Part shown: piece after piece, positions 44,689 to 53,500 of the stretch
Layout of the letters: every line of letters begins with the position of its first letter
How positions within the stretch are numbered: the stretch's first letter is position 1
Assembly (NCBI RefSeq): GCF_029981845.1
Contig: NZ_CP104164.1
Coordinates: 434,001 to 498,000 of the forward strand
Reading direction: 5' to 3'
From: Candidatus Bandiella numerosa
Lineage (GTDB): Bacteria > Pseudomonadota > Alphaproteobacteria > Rickettsiales > Midichloriaceae
Length of the DNA stretch: 64,000 bases
Notes under the pieces: model-generated
Told to the model about the DNA's origin: nothing
The model's database searches: none
Seen by the model: only the letters and a program-made list of their open reading frames with translations
Position numbers and translations under genes: made by a program

Positions 44689-45621
44689 ATGAATAATAGC
44701 TGGCTGCACAGTATCCAGAATGTTACAGAATTAACTGCAATTGCATGTTATGATTGGATCGGTAAAGGTGATAATGTTTCTGCAGATAAAGTGGCGGTTG
44801 ACGTTATGAGACAGGAGCTAAATAAATTGCCGATGAATGGTAAAGTTGCAATAGGTGAAGGCGAAAGGGATAAGGCCCCAATGTTATATATTGGAGAAGA
44901 ATTGGGTAAAGGTGGAGAAAGTATTGATATTGCAGTCGATCCTCTTGAAGGTACTACTATATGCGCAAGGGCAGATTATGGCTCGATGGCAGTTATTGCA
45001 ATAAGTTCTGAAAACTCTTTTTTGTATGCACCAGATTTATATATGCAAAAAATAGCAGTAAGTTCAAAATACCCCAAAAACATTGTTGATATCAATCTTG
45101 GTGCCAAAGAAAATATACTGAATTTAGCAAAATATAAAAAGTGTGATCCTAGCGAAATAATAATAATGATTCTAGATAGGGAGAGACACAAAAGCATAAT
45201 TGACGAAATTAGAACAGTTGGGGCTAAAATTAGGTTAATTGGTGACGGTGATATTTCCGCTGTTATAGCTGCAGCTATTCCTGACAGTGATGTTGATATA
45301 TATATTGGAACAGGTGGCGCTCCTGAAGGCGTTTTAGCGGCCTCAGCATTAAGATGTGTTGGAGGTAGAATGCAAGGAAGATTGGTATTTAAAAATAATC
45401 AACAGATGCTTAGAGCTAAAGCAATGGGAATTACTGACATAAATAAAATTTATGAGATAGAAGATTTAGTAAAAAAGGATGTTATTTTTGCTGCAACTGG
45501 GGTTACTGATGGATTATTAGTTAATGGTGTGCAGAAATATTACGATAAATTTACAACTGAAACTTTGCTACTAAGTTCGGCTCAAAAAATGTCTTATAAA
45601 GTCAAAACAACAAGGTATTAA
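44689..45621 (+). CDS. glpX: Fructose-1,6-bisphosphatase class II
   Basis: Gluconeogenic phosphatase of the GlpX type. 310 residues. KVAIGEGERDKAPMLYIGEE and VDPLEGTTICA carry the metal ligands, with GTGGAPEGVLAASALRC later. With rpe, tpiA and eno in the same window it points to a retained lower-glycolysis/pentose route run toward sugar phosphates. Confidence 0.97.
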   Translation: MNNSWLHSIQNVTELTAIACYDWIGKGDNVSADKVAVDVMRQELNKLPMNGKVAIGEGERDKAPMLYIGEELGKGGESIDIAVDPLEGTTICARADYGSMAVIAISSENSFLYAPDLYMQKIAVSSKYPKNIVDINLGAKENILNLAKYKKCDPSEIIIMILDRERHKSIIDEIRTVGAKIRLIGDGDISAVIAAAIPDSDVDIYIGTGGAPEGVLAASALRCVGGRMQGRLVFKNNQQMLRAKAMGITDINKIYEIEDLVKKDVIFAATGVTDGLLVNGVQKYYDKFTTETLLLSSAQKMSYKVKTTRY

Positions 45622-45627
45622 TTTTTT

Positions 45628-46353
45628 ATGATAGAAGTTGATGATATAGGAATAATAATTTCTGCAAAACCATTCCAGGAAAAATTTTTAATTGTAAAAT
45701 GTTTTTCAGAGAATAATGGTATTATTTCAGGTTTAATGAGGATAAATAAAAAGAAGAATGAAAATATACCAGGAAATATAGTTTTATTTAACTGGAGAGG
45801 TAGACTCAATGAACAGTTAGGGTATTTAAAGATTGAGCTTTTGCATTCAATTTTTTCGGAAATTATGTTTGAAAGTAGCAAGATATCGATATTAAATTCA
45901 ACATTATCAATGATAAAAGTCGCTTTAAAGGATGGCGATGTAAATAAAACAACTTTCATTGAAACAAAAAATTTATTACATACTATCTGCGCTAGCGATA
46001 ATCTTAACGAAAATTATAAGGCATATATTAATTTTGAAGCTAGATTATTAAATTGCTCTGGTTATGCATTGGATTGGTCAAAATGTGCAGTAACTAATTC
46101 TGTAGATAATCTAAAATATATTTCACCAAAAACGGGTAATGTTGTTACTGAAGATGTTGGTGCAAAATATAAGGATAGATTATTCATACTACCAAAATTT
46201 TTTGTTGATAATAATGTAAAAATTTGCAAGCAAGATATAATTTCAGCATTAAATCTTATCGGATATTTTATAGAAAAATTTATTTTTATGCCAAATTATA
46301 TTAAACATCCCGAGGCAAGGTTGTTTCTAATACAAAATATAGAAAAAGCTTAA
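45628..46353 (+). CDS. recO: DNA repair protein RecO
   Basis: Helps RecR load RecA at gaps. 241 residues: an N-terminal OB domain (DIGIIISAKPFQEKFLIVKC, then GRLNEQLGYLKIELL) and a helical C-terminal part with FEARLLNCSGYALDWSKC. The zinc-finger cysteines of some homologues are only partly present. It follows glpX by six bases. Confidence 0.92.
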   Translation: MIEVDDIGIIISAKPFQEKFLIVKCFSENNGIISGLMRINKKKNENIPGNIVLFNWRGRLNEQLGYLKIELLHSIFSEIMFESSKISILNSTLSMIKVALKDGDVNKTTFIETKNLLHTICASDNLNENYKAYINFEARLLNCSGYALDWSKCAVTNSVDNLKYISPKTGNVVTEDVGAKYKDRLFILPKFFVDNNVKICKQDIISALNLIGYFIEKFIFMPNYIKHPEARLFLIQNIEKA

Positions 46354-46499
46354 ATTCAAGCACTTTTACCTAAAAACGTAATATTTAAAAAATTTTGTAA
46401 CTTAATTGATTATTTAAACGTTTATTTTTTTAATTAGATCTTTCTAGTTTCTTGGTATCTTTTGAGTCAACAAAGTGTATATTACCTGATACATTATTA

Positions 46500-46652
46500 C
46501 TAATCTAATTGCTTAGCGTATTGGTCAATAGGATCTTTATCTACCTCAAGTATTAATTCTTTCATCTTCGGAATTGATAATAGATATATTTCTTTTATAC
46601 TATTGTTACTTTTATAATTAAGTGGCGTGATATTTTGATAAATAAATGACAT
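46500..46652 (-). CDS. Small hypothetical ORF inside the left island repeat
   Basis: 50-residue frame MSFIYQNITPLNYKS... ending DQYAKQLD. Its first third is encoded by the 48-bp repeat; the right repeat copy encodes the same stretch (FIYQNITPLNYKSNN) but then diverges. It could be a small antitoxin-like or element-encoded protein, but I recognise no family. Apart from this ORF and the repeat, the 481 bases between recO and the next gene hold nothing I can support. Confidence 0.35.
   Translation of the reverse strand: MSFIYQNITPLNYKSNNSIKEIYLLSIPKMKELILEVDKDPIDQYAKQLD
46601..46648 (-). repeat. Left copy of 48-bp island-flanking inverted repeat
   Basis: Exact reverse complement of 63192-63239 over 48 bases; the sequence diverges immediately on both sides. 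The two copies face each other across 16.5 kb and frame the toxin island. They may be ends or a duplicated fragment of a mobile element. Confidence 0.85.
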
Positions 46653-46834
46653 GTTTATTGATTACCTATTACAAGGCATTCTCTAGCAACCAATACTATC
46701 TCTTTCGTTATAACCTTTGTCTGGTTAATTTGCATTATTCTTAGTATGAGTATTAAAAAGAACAATAAGAAATAAGTTGATTTAATAATTATTTATTTTA
46801 GGGTTGTATAAGAAGGTTGAAATAGGTAATTATA

Positions 46835-47671
46835 GTGTTAGATTTTTATATAAATGATATTGAATATTGTTTAGTAGATGAGACTTATATTTCACTTGGA
46901 AAGATATATGAATCAAAAAGTGAGATTGTTAATTTTGATCAATGTATATTAAGTGATGAAGTTAGGAATATAGAAATTGCAAAAGCAATAAATCAAATTG
47001 AATCAGGAGAGGCATTTGCATTTTATAATTTAGGATTTTCTGAAGAAGAGCGGGAGTTGTTATCTAATGTTGGGATAGAAGAGTTTAACGACATAACGAT
47101 CAATACAAATATTAATAAATTAAAAGAATTAAAGCAGGAGGTAAGTTTAGCACTTATAAAAATGCAAGGGGTTAATATATTTGAAATAGCTGGATTATCT
47201 AATTTAATCACTAGATTGGTGAGTGTTGTTATGGGAGAGTCGGAAGCAGAAGAATATGAACTAAGAATAAGAAGTAGGGAAAGTTATCAAAGTGAAGAAG
47301 ATTGTCTGTATTGGCATTTAGATAAAAGTGAAGAAGAAATATTAGGAAACTCTAACAATGTGAAAGAAAAACGATTTATCATGGTATTAAAGGGAGAAGG
47401 AACAGTATATCAGGCTATTGGTGAAGAACAGAGAGAAAGATTTATTAAAGTAGCCAAAGAAGCTCCATATTATTATGGGCACGGTTTGGAAGGTTGCAAA
47501 ACAAATGATAAAATCAACCAATTATTTAGACATCAAGAAAAAGTAGCAACAAAAGAACAATATGGATCAGTGCATATGGCAGGGAGTAATGGAGCTATGC
47601 ATGCAGCACCAAAAGAGAGTGAAGGCAGATTGATAATATTATTAACACCAAAAATTAATTCAATAAAATAG
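46835..47671 (+). CDS. Predicted HxD...H (DUF1826/2OG-oxygenase-like) protein, island copy
   Basis: 278 residues from a GTG. The core is YWHLDKSEEE (His-x-Asp), KRFIMVLKGEGTVYQ, and MHAAPKESEGRLIILLTP (second His and Arg). This matches DUF1826-like proteins, where H-x-D, GxGTxW and HRSP...R recur, and more broadly Fe(II) oxygenase folds. It is a divergent paralogue of the gene at 22.97 kb. An NLGFSEEERELLSN segment before the core is shared. First gene of the island, ten bases before the tandem paralogues. Confidence 0.5.
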   Translation: MLDFYINDIEYCLVDETYISLGKIYESKSEIVNFDQCILSDEVRNIEIAKAINQIESGEAFAFYNLGFSEEERELLSNVGIEEFNDITINTNINKLKELKQEVSLALIKMQGVNIFEIAGLSNLITRLVSVVMGESEAEEYELRIRSRESYQSEEDCLYWHLDKSEEEILGNSNNVKEKRFIMVLKGEGTVYQAIGEEQRERFIKVAKEAPYYYGHGLEGCKTNDKINQLFRHQEKVATKEQYGSVHMAGSNGAMHAAPKESEGRLIILLTPKINSIK

Positions 47672-47680
47672 GAGATAAAA

Positions 47681-48163
47681 ATGGAAATAATGCAAATATA
47701 TAACTGCCAGGAAATATTAATGAGAGCGGGAGAGTTACAGACAGATGAAAAAAAAGAATGTGATAAGTTATTCAAAGATCCTAAGACAAGGGAATTACTA
47801 ATAAAAGAAGAGGAAAGATTAAAAAACATGAAGGATAATCTAGAACAAGAAATTGTAAAAAATTCACATTGGATTGTTCCCATTGATCATATGCAAGAAG
47901 TATTAGAAGATATGAAGGATAGCACAACTCTTAATACTAAGAATATAAATGCCCTTAAAAGTATGGATGCTGACAAATTAAAGGATGTTAGCATAGAAAC
48001 AATTTATGCATTTACCAAAACAGTAGCTCAGAATCCTGTAGATATGAGTGGTAATTTGGATAAAGTGTTAGACAGTTATAAACAAATAGAAAAGGCAACA
48101 GAACTTGAAGTTGATAATTTCGAAAAATCAATTGACTGTATACTGTATAACGAATGTAATTAA
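47681..48163 (+). CDS. Tandem paralogue 1 (constant N-terminus, variable C-terminus)
   Basis: 160 residues, unknown family. The first 63 residues (MEIMQIYNCQEILMRAGELQ..., through KNMKDNLEQEIVKN) are almost identical in three tandem genes. From residue 64 this copy has its own C-terminal part (HWIVPIDHMQEVLEDMKD...), rich in acidic residues and ending with two Cys. Strong SD (AGGAGAT) before the ATG. Probably cytosolic and helical. The constant/variable split and the island context suggest a modular partner or immunity-like family; this is inference. Confidence 0.55.
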   Translation: MEIMQIYNCQEILMRAGELQTDEKKECDKLFKDPKTRELLIKEEERLKNMKDNLEQEIVKNSHWIVPIDHMQEVLEDMKDSTTLNTKNINALKSMDADKLKDVSIETIYAFTKTVAQNPVDMSGNLDKVLDSYKQIEKATELEVDNFEKSIDCILYNECN

Positions 48164-48177
48164 AAAGGGGTAATTCA

Positions 48178-48342
48178 ATGAATAAATTATATTATAGCAT
48201 TTCGATATTGTTAACAGCCTCTTGTATTTATGGTGTTGCAAATGCGGAAGATTTTTATTTAAGAGCGGATTTAGGTGTTGCACAGTCAAATAGTGTTAGT
48301 AGCAATAATGATAAAATTCAAAATATAGAACATGGCAATTAA
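48178..48342 (+). pseudogene. Truncated outer-membrane protein N-terminus
   Basis: 54 residues: a signal peptide (MNKLYYSISILLTASCIYG, cleavage ANA-ED) then EDFYLRADLGVAQSNS, the first strand typical of Rickettsiales beta-barrel surface proteins. The frame stops after 54 residues where the duplicated block (ATTAATTCAATAAAATAGGA) that precedes the tandem paralogues begins, so a larger gene was probably cut by that duplication. Confidence 0.5.
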
Positions 48343-48364
48343 TTCAATAAAATAGGAGATAAAA

Positions 48365-48802
48365 ATGGAAATAACGCAAATATATGGCTGCCAGGAAATA
48401 TTAATGAGAGTGGGAGAGTTACAGACAGAAAAAGAAAAAGAATGTGATAGGTTATTCAAAGATCCTAAGACAAGGGAATTACTAATAAAAGAAGAGGAAA
48501 GATTAAAAAACATGAAGGATAATCTAGAACAAGAAATTGTAAAAAACCCACATTACCTTGCAGTTAATGAGGCAAATAATAAGATACTAGCAGCAATAGA
48601 TTATGATAAATTGAAGCAAAAATATAATTCTGATATCATCGAAAAGGCGGTCAATACTATATGTTCACATGCTGAGCAATTAATGCATGAAGATGTAGAA
48701 AAACTTGCTGAGAGTCATAAAATTTGTGATGAATCAAATATTCACACGCCTGATAAGTTACATTATGCTTATTCATGTATTGTGCATGGAATTTGCGAAT
48801 AA
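48365..48802 (+). CDS. Tandem paralogue 2
   Basis: 145 residues. The constant N-terminal part matches paralogue 1 with few changes; after residue 63 it shares a second block with paralogue 3 (HYLAVNEANNKILAAIDYDK... to CSHAEQL) and then differs (MHEDVEKLAESHKIC...). Same AGGAGAT SD. The copies are thus mosaic: constant head, shared middle, private tail. Function unknown. Confidence 0.5.
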   Translation: MEITQIYGCQEILMRVGELQTEKEKECDRLFKDPKTRELLIKEEERLKNMKDNLEQEIVKNPHYLAVNEANNKILAAIDYDKLKQKYNSDIIEKAVNTICSHAEQLMHEDVEKLAESHKICDESNIHTPDKLHYAYSCIVHGICE

Positions 48803-48830
48803 TAATTATCAATAAAAAGGGGTAAAATAT

Positions 48831-48899
48831 GAATAAATATACATTAGGAATCATAGGGGGGGGAAAGAAATATATGCCTGAAAATAATAAATATTGATA
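48831..48899 (+). pseudogene. Leader-like gene fragment with G8 tract
   Basis: Short frame MNKYTLGIIGGGKKYMPENNKY with a run of eight G. It parallels the fragment at 49367 (MKKYTLGIIGG) and the OMP start at 48178: each follows a tandem paralogue and an AAAAAGGGGT-like SD. The TLGIIGG opening recalls racemase-type enzymes but too little remains to name it. Confidence 0.35.
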
Positions 48900-48909
48900 G
48901 GAGCTAAAA

Positions 48910-49347
48910 ATGGAAATAACGCAAATATATAACTGTCAGGAAATATTAATGAGAGCGGGAGAGTTACAGACAGATGAAAAAAAAGAATGTGATAGGTTAT
49001 TCAAAGATCCTAAGACAAGGGAATTACTAATAAAAGAAGAGGAAAGATTAAAAAACATGAAGGATAATCTAGAACAAGAAATTGTAAAAAACCCACATTA
49101 CCTTGCAGTTAATGAGGTAAATAATAAGATACTAGCAGCAATAGATTATGATAAATTGAAGCAAAAATATAATTCTGATATCATCGAAAAGGCGGTCAAC
49201 ACTATATGTTCACATGCTGAGCAATTATCGCCAGAACATGTGGAAAAAATTGTCATGAGTCACAAAATTTACAGCGAGTCACAGAGTCACACGCAAGATG
49301 AGTTATATTATGCTGATTTATGTGTTGAGCTTGGCGATTGTGAATAA
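48910..49347 (+). CDS. Tandem paralogue 3
   Basis: 145 residues. Nearly identical to paralogue 2 up to about residue 107 and then different (SPEHVEKIVMSHKIYSESQ...), again ending with Cys residues (GDCE). The three heads retain the same start and SD, which indicates recent tandem duplication or gene conversion. Unknown function. Confidence 0.5.
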   Translation: MEITQIYNCQEILMRAGELQTDEKKECDRLFKDPKTRELLIKEEERLKNMKDNLEQEIVKNPHYLAVNEVNNKILAAIDYDKLKQKYNSDIIEKAVNTICSHAEQLSPEHVEKIVMSHKIYSESQSHTQDELYYADLCVELGDCE

Positions 49348-49366
49348 TAATTTTTAGGTAAAAAAA

Positions 49367-49510
49367 ATGAAAAAATATACATTAGGAATAATAGGTGGGA
49401 AAGAAATATATCCATTGAAATACTTCAAGGTATTTTAGATGAGTGTTATAAGGGAAAAATTATAAAAAAATTAACTTATTTGATAAATCAATGGGACACA
49501 GTAAAGAAAT
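49367..49510 (+). pseudogene. Frameshifted fragment upstream of the coiled-coil gene
   Basis: Begins MKKYTLGIIGGK in one frame; continuing in the next frame gives RNISIEILQGILDECYKGK... to a stop, so one indel near the GGTGGG stretch splits a probable small gene of about 48 residues. Its first part is homologous to the 48831 fragment. It overlaps the start of the coiled-coil gene. Confidence 0.35.
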
Positions 49511-50486
49511 AATAAATATAAAATTTAATAAAGCAAAGGAAGAGTACGAGAAAGCGGTGAGTGAATATAGAAGTGCAATAACTGAAGGAAGTAATAATAG
49601 TTGTTGGCGCTCATCACCAGAGTTAAGTTTTGGGTGTTTAGAGAAATATAAAGAAAAATTAGAAAGTAAAAAAAATAAATATGACGAATTGAGAAAAGAA
49701 AGAAACAATGAGATAGAAAAAGAGTTAAAAGATGTAGAAAAAGCCATAGGGATTGGAGTGAGTGCAAAAATATTTTTAGATAACTATATAAAAAAAGAGG
49801 AAGAAACTAAAGCTAAGGCAGAGGAATTGAGGAAAGAGGCAAAAGCAGCAGCGGATAAAGCTGAGGCTGACAGGCTTGCTAAGGAAATTGCAGACAAGGT
49901 TGAAGCTGAGAGGCTAAAATTAGAACAAGAAGTTGCTGCTAAAGCAAAAGCTGAGGCTGACAGAATCGCTAAGGAAGCCTCGGATAAAGCTGAGGCTGAA
50001 AAATTGGAAAGAGAAGCTAAAATTAAAGCTGAGGAACTGGCAGAGAAGTTAATTGCAGAAGCAAAAGATATAATAGCGAATGCTGGACATGAAAGAGAGA
50101 TTGTTAATCCTAAACTAGTACAGCTATTAAAGGATAAAAAGCTAGAGGATTTAGAACAATATTTAAAGAGTGCACGTGAGAAGGATATTAATATAGTTAC
50201 AACGTTAGAAAAATTTAAGAAATTTAACGGAGAATACAATCTAAACGAAGGTTCAAAAATTTTATCACAATTTAATGCAGTAAAGGAAGAAATAATAACT
50301 GAATCAAAGGAGCAGTTAAGTTTTATAGCTGAAATACAAAGATACACAAAGAATATAAAATTAGATACTGAACTGATAGACAATACTGAAGATGTTAAAA
50401 TTGAAGTTGAAAAAGATAGTAGCTCTGATGAAGTTAGGGATGGAGTGATGCAGACAGAGATTATAGATCATCATCAAGAGTTATAA
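49491..50486 (+). CDS. Coiled-coil protein, Ala/Lys/Glu-rich
   Basis: 331 residues. From about residue 95 to 200 the chain is a TolA-like coiled coil built from AKAE/AEADRLAKE-type units; both ends are also charged helices. No signal peptide or membrane anchor is seen. It precedes the giant SecA-like gene by 17 bases and is probably co-transcribed. A structural or adaptor role for the giant is plausible but not shown. Confidence 0.6.
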   Translation: MGHSKEIINIKFNKAKEEYEKAVSEYRSAITEGSNNSCWRSSPELSFGCLEKYKEKLESKKNKYDELRKERNNEIEKELKDVEKAIGIGVSAKIFLDNYIKKEEETKAKAEELRKEAKAAADKAEADRLAKEIADKVEAERLKLEQEVAAKAKAEADRIAKEASDKAEAEKLEREAKIKAEELAEKLIAEAKDIIANAGHEREIVNPKLVQLLKDKKLEDLEQYLKSAREKDINIVTTLEKFKKFNGEYNLNEGSKILSQFNAVKEEIITESKEQLSFIAEIQRYTKNIKLDTELIDNTEDVKIEVEKDSSSDEVRDGVMQTEIIDHHQEL

Positions 50487-50503
50487 CAGTCATTAATAAA
50501 AAT

Positions 50504-53500
50504 ATGGCACTAGAAGACTTATTATCTATATACTTAATCTATAATGAGGATAGTTTATGCGCTGTTAATCCAATTAGTTGTGATCCCAATTTAAGTGAAG
50601 ATGATTGGTTAAAGCCAATAAGCCAAACATTCTTAGAAGAAACAGTTTTGCCTTATATTATAAGGGGACATAATGAAGTTTTTGAAAAGAGATTAGAAGA
50701 ATTACTCGCATCAAATTCCAAGTGTTTAGAAAGTATACTTCAAATTGATAATATAGACATACAGAGCTATATAATTGATGCATTTGCTACAAAATCATCT
50801 CTTGATTTAGAGGAAGAATCTGTTGAGAAAATTAAAGGGTATTTAAATACCAAATATAATAAAATACAATGTATAAGTAATTTATGCACCACATCAACAA
50901 AAGTACTAACGGACTACCTGACGCAGTTTTCAACAAATATAACGCACGCTGATTTTCTAGTAGATTTACTAAATAAAGAGGATTTTGATAAATCTACAAG
51001 AAGTAGAGCTATTCATCAATTTATTAATGATGTCAATGGACATAAGCCAGTTGATAATAGAGTGTTTGATAAATATACATCACTGTTACCTTATGATGAT
51101 ATCAATCATTCATTATTAAAAGCCTTTGGCAATGCTTGTGCAAATTATGATTATGTTCCATCAATAGAAGTATTACCAGAATTTGGAAAGTTATTAAGTA
51201 AGAGTATTCTGGAAAGGGAGGTGGTATTTAATGTGCCTACTTTAATCAATAAAGCTCTAGAAGGTGTTTTGGTATCTGATGAGGAATTAAAAGAAGAGAT
51301 ATATAGGCAAATAATGAAGTATATATCTTTACTATATGAGAAGGTAGGAAGAATAAGTATAGATTTATTAACTATAGTTATAAATAAATTCAGCAAAGAA
51401 GCGCTTCAGTATGGAGAGATAATAGAAGTTATTATAGAGAATGAAACTAGTATCGGCAAAAAGGCATTAGCTGATATAGTAAGTGGAGCTAGCAAATTAA
51501 TAAAAGCAGGAGAAGAGAAGCAAGTATTTAATGGAATATATTTAATAAGTAGAGCGTATAAGCAAGAAGAGGCTATATTTGACGGCGCTATAAAAAAAGA
51601 ATTAATAAGTGAATTAAATAATATAGCAAAGAGCGGAAGTGAGAAGTTAAAAAAAGTCATTGATAAATTTGTTAAGGAGTTAAGTGGAGTAGAAGCAAAT
51701 ATAGTAGAAAGTAGTGGAGCTGATAGACCTAAAAAAGTAATAAGTGAAGATTTAGGTAATGAGATTAAAGAAGCGGTAAATAAAGCAAATATAGATTTTA
51801 TAAAGCTAAGAATTAATGAAGGAAGAGTAGTTGGGGAGATCAAATATCTTTACGTAAAGCTTGGATGGAATGAAGAAGAGATAAAAAAGCTGTTAGATGC
51901 AATTAAGGGTATTAAGGACGCAGGATGGCAGGAAGATTTAATAAGAGGAATTGAATTGGTATATGAGTATGATCTAAATACAGATTTAATAGATAGAGAA
52001 GGAAATAATGCGGTAGATATCTTAGTATCGGGAGAAAAAGGTAAATTAGGTGACTATGCATTAAGGTTACTTAAGGATAACAATATATACTACCCAAAGA
52101 AAGCAGAGCAAATCATTAAGGAGATAGAAGAAGAAAATAAGAATTATAAGTTAGGCAATTATGTAAGAGAAAAGTTACTTAAGATAAGTGAGATAGAAGA
52201 GAAGTTAGATAGGGGGATTGAGTTTAGTTATGATAGAGAGATTGCAGATAATTTACTGGGAGATAAGTGGTATTTATACGGTATAGATGAAAAGGTATTT
52301 TTAAAGGGATTGGATTACAAGGGTAGGGTTTTTAAAGAGAATTTAAGTTTGAAATTAAGTGAGTATGAAAGTGAGCAACTTAAAAACGTATTATTATATC
52401 AGCAGCCATATCATCCAAATAACATAGAATCTGCAATATCAGCACATCATAAAGTCAAGCTATCACAATTCAAAGGCATGGAAATAAATGAGGATAGTAT
52501 AGCAGAGGTGGTGGTGTGGTTAAAAAAAGCAATGCATTTAACAGTGCTTGGGGAGAAGTATAAAGTAAGAGATGCACAAGTAATAAGCTTACTTAATTTG
52601 TATAAAGGAGATGGGGGAAGATTAATACAAGTATCAACAGGAGAGGGGAAAACGATAATAATAGCAATGTTTGCAGCTCTTAATGTGGCTATGAAGAGGG
52701 ATGTAGATATAATAACAAGTTCAAAGGTGTTAGCAGAAGAAAATGAAAAGGAGCAAAGAGGGTTTTATGAGATACTAGGTATTACGTCTTCCCATAACAT
52801 ATTGAGTGTGGAGGGAGCAAAAGATTGTTATAAATCTAATGTGGTATATGGGGATTTATTACATTTTATAGGCGATGATTTAAGAGATATATCAAAAAAT
52901 GTGAAGCATGGGAGGGGGTATGATGTAGTAATAGTTGATGAAGTAGATAACATGTTTGTAGATAATACCAATATGAAAGTACAGTTATCAGCAGGATTGC
53001 CAGGTTTCCATTATTTGAAAGGATTAAAAACATATTCATGGATAGGATATAAGGTTAATTTACTGCTCCATGAAGAAGATGGAGGTAAGTGGTATTTAAA
53101 AGGAGTAGAAGAATTAATAGGAAAGGAAGAGGATTTGAATAAGTATCTAGATGGAATAAGAGATTTATATATTGCCGATCTAATAGTTGATGAATTTGGT
53201 AATTACTATGAGGAAAAAGAAGGCAATAAAGTGCTCTTGGGGAATAAAGAAGAATTAGAAGCTATAATTAAATATAAAATTAAAGAATATAGAGAGGCGA
53301 ATATTAAATACGATGAAAAGAACGGAGATTACTATTACATAGTAGGGAGAAAAGAAATAGGAGATGAAGAGGTGTTTACAAAGTATATGAAGGAAAATAC
53401 TGCTGATTATATTGCCAATAGATTACTTAATTTAAAGGAGGGATCAGAAAACAGGTTAGTAAACATACCAAGGCATTTAAATGAGTTTATGAGTGAGCAT

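Noticed and set aside
48857..48864. G8 tract as a phase-variation switch for the giant toxin
   Set aside because: The tract lies in a short broken frame 1.6 kb upstream and is not in frame with, or in the promoter of, the giant gene.
47650..49350. CRISPR-like or simple tandem array
   Set aside because: Repeated units are about 550 bases, coding and in frame, with diverging tails; there are no short repeats with unique spacers. No CRISPR array was seen anywhere in the window.
49784..50383. 199-residue minus-strand frame rich in Ser/Ala/Phe
   Set aside because: It is the complement of the Ala/Lys/Glu-rich coiled coil; repetitive GCT/GAA codons create long open antisense frames.
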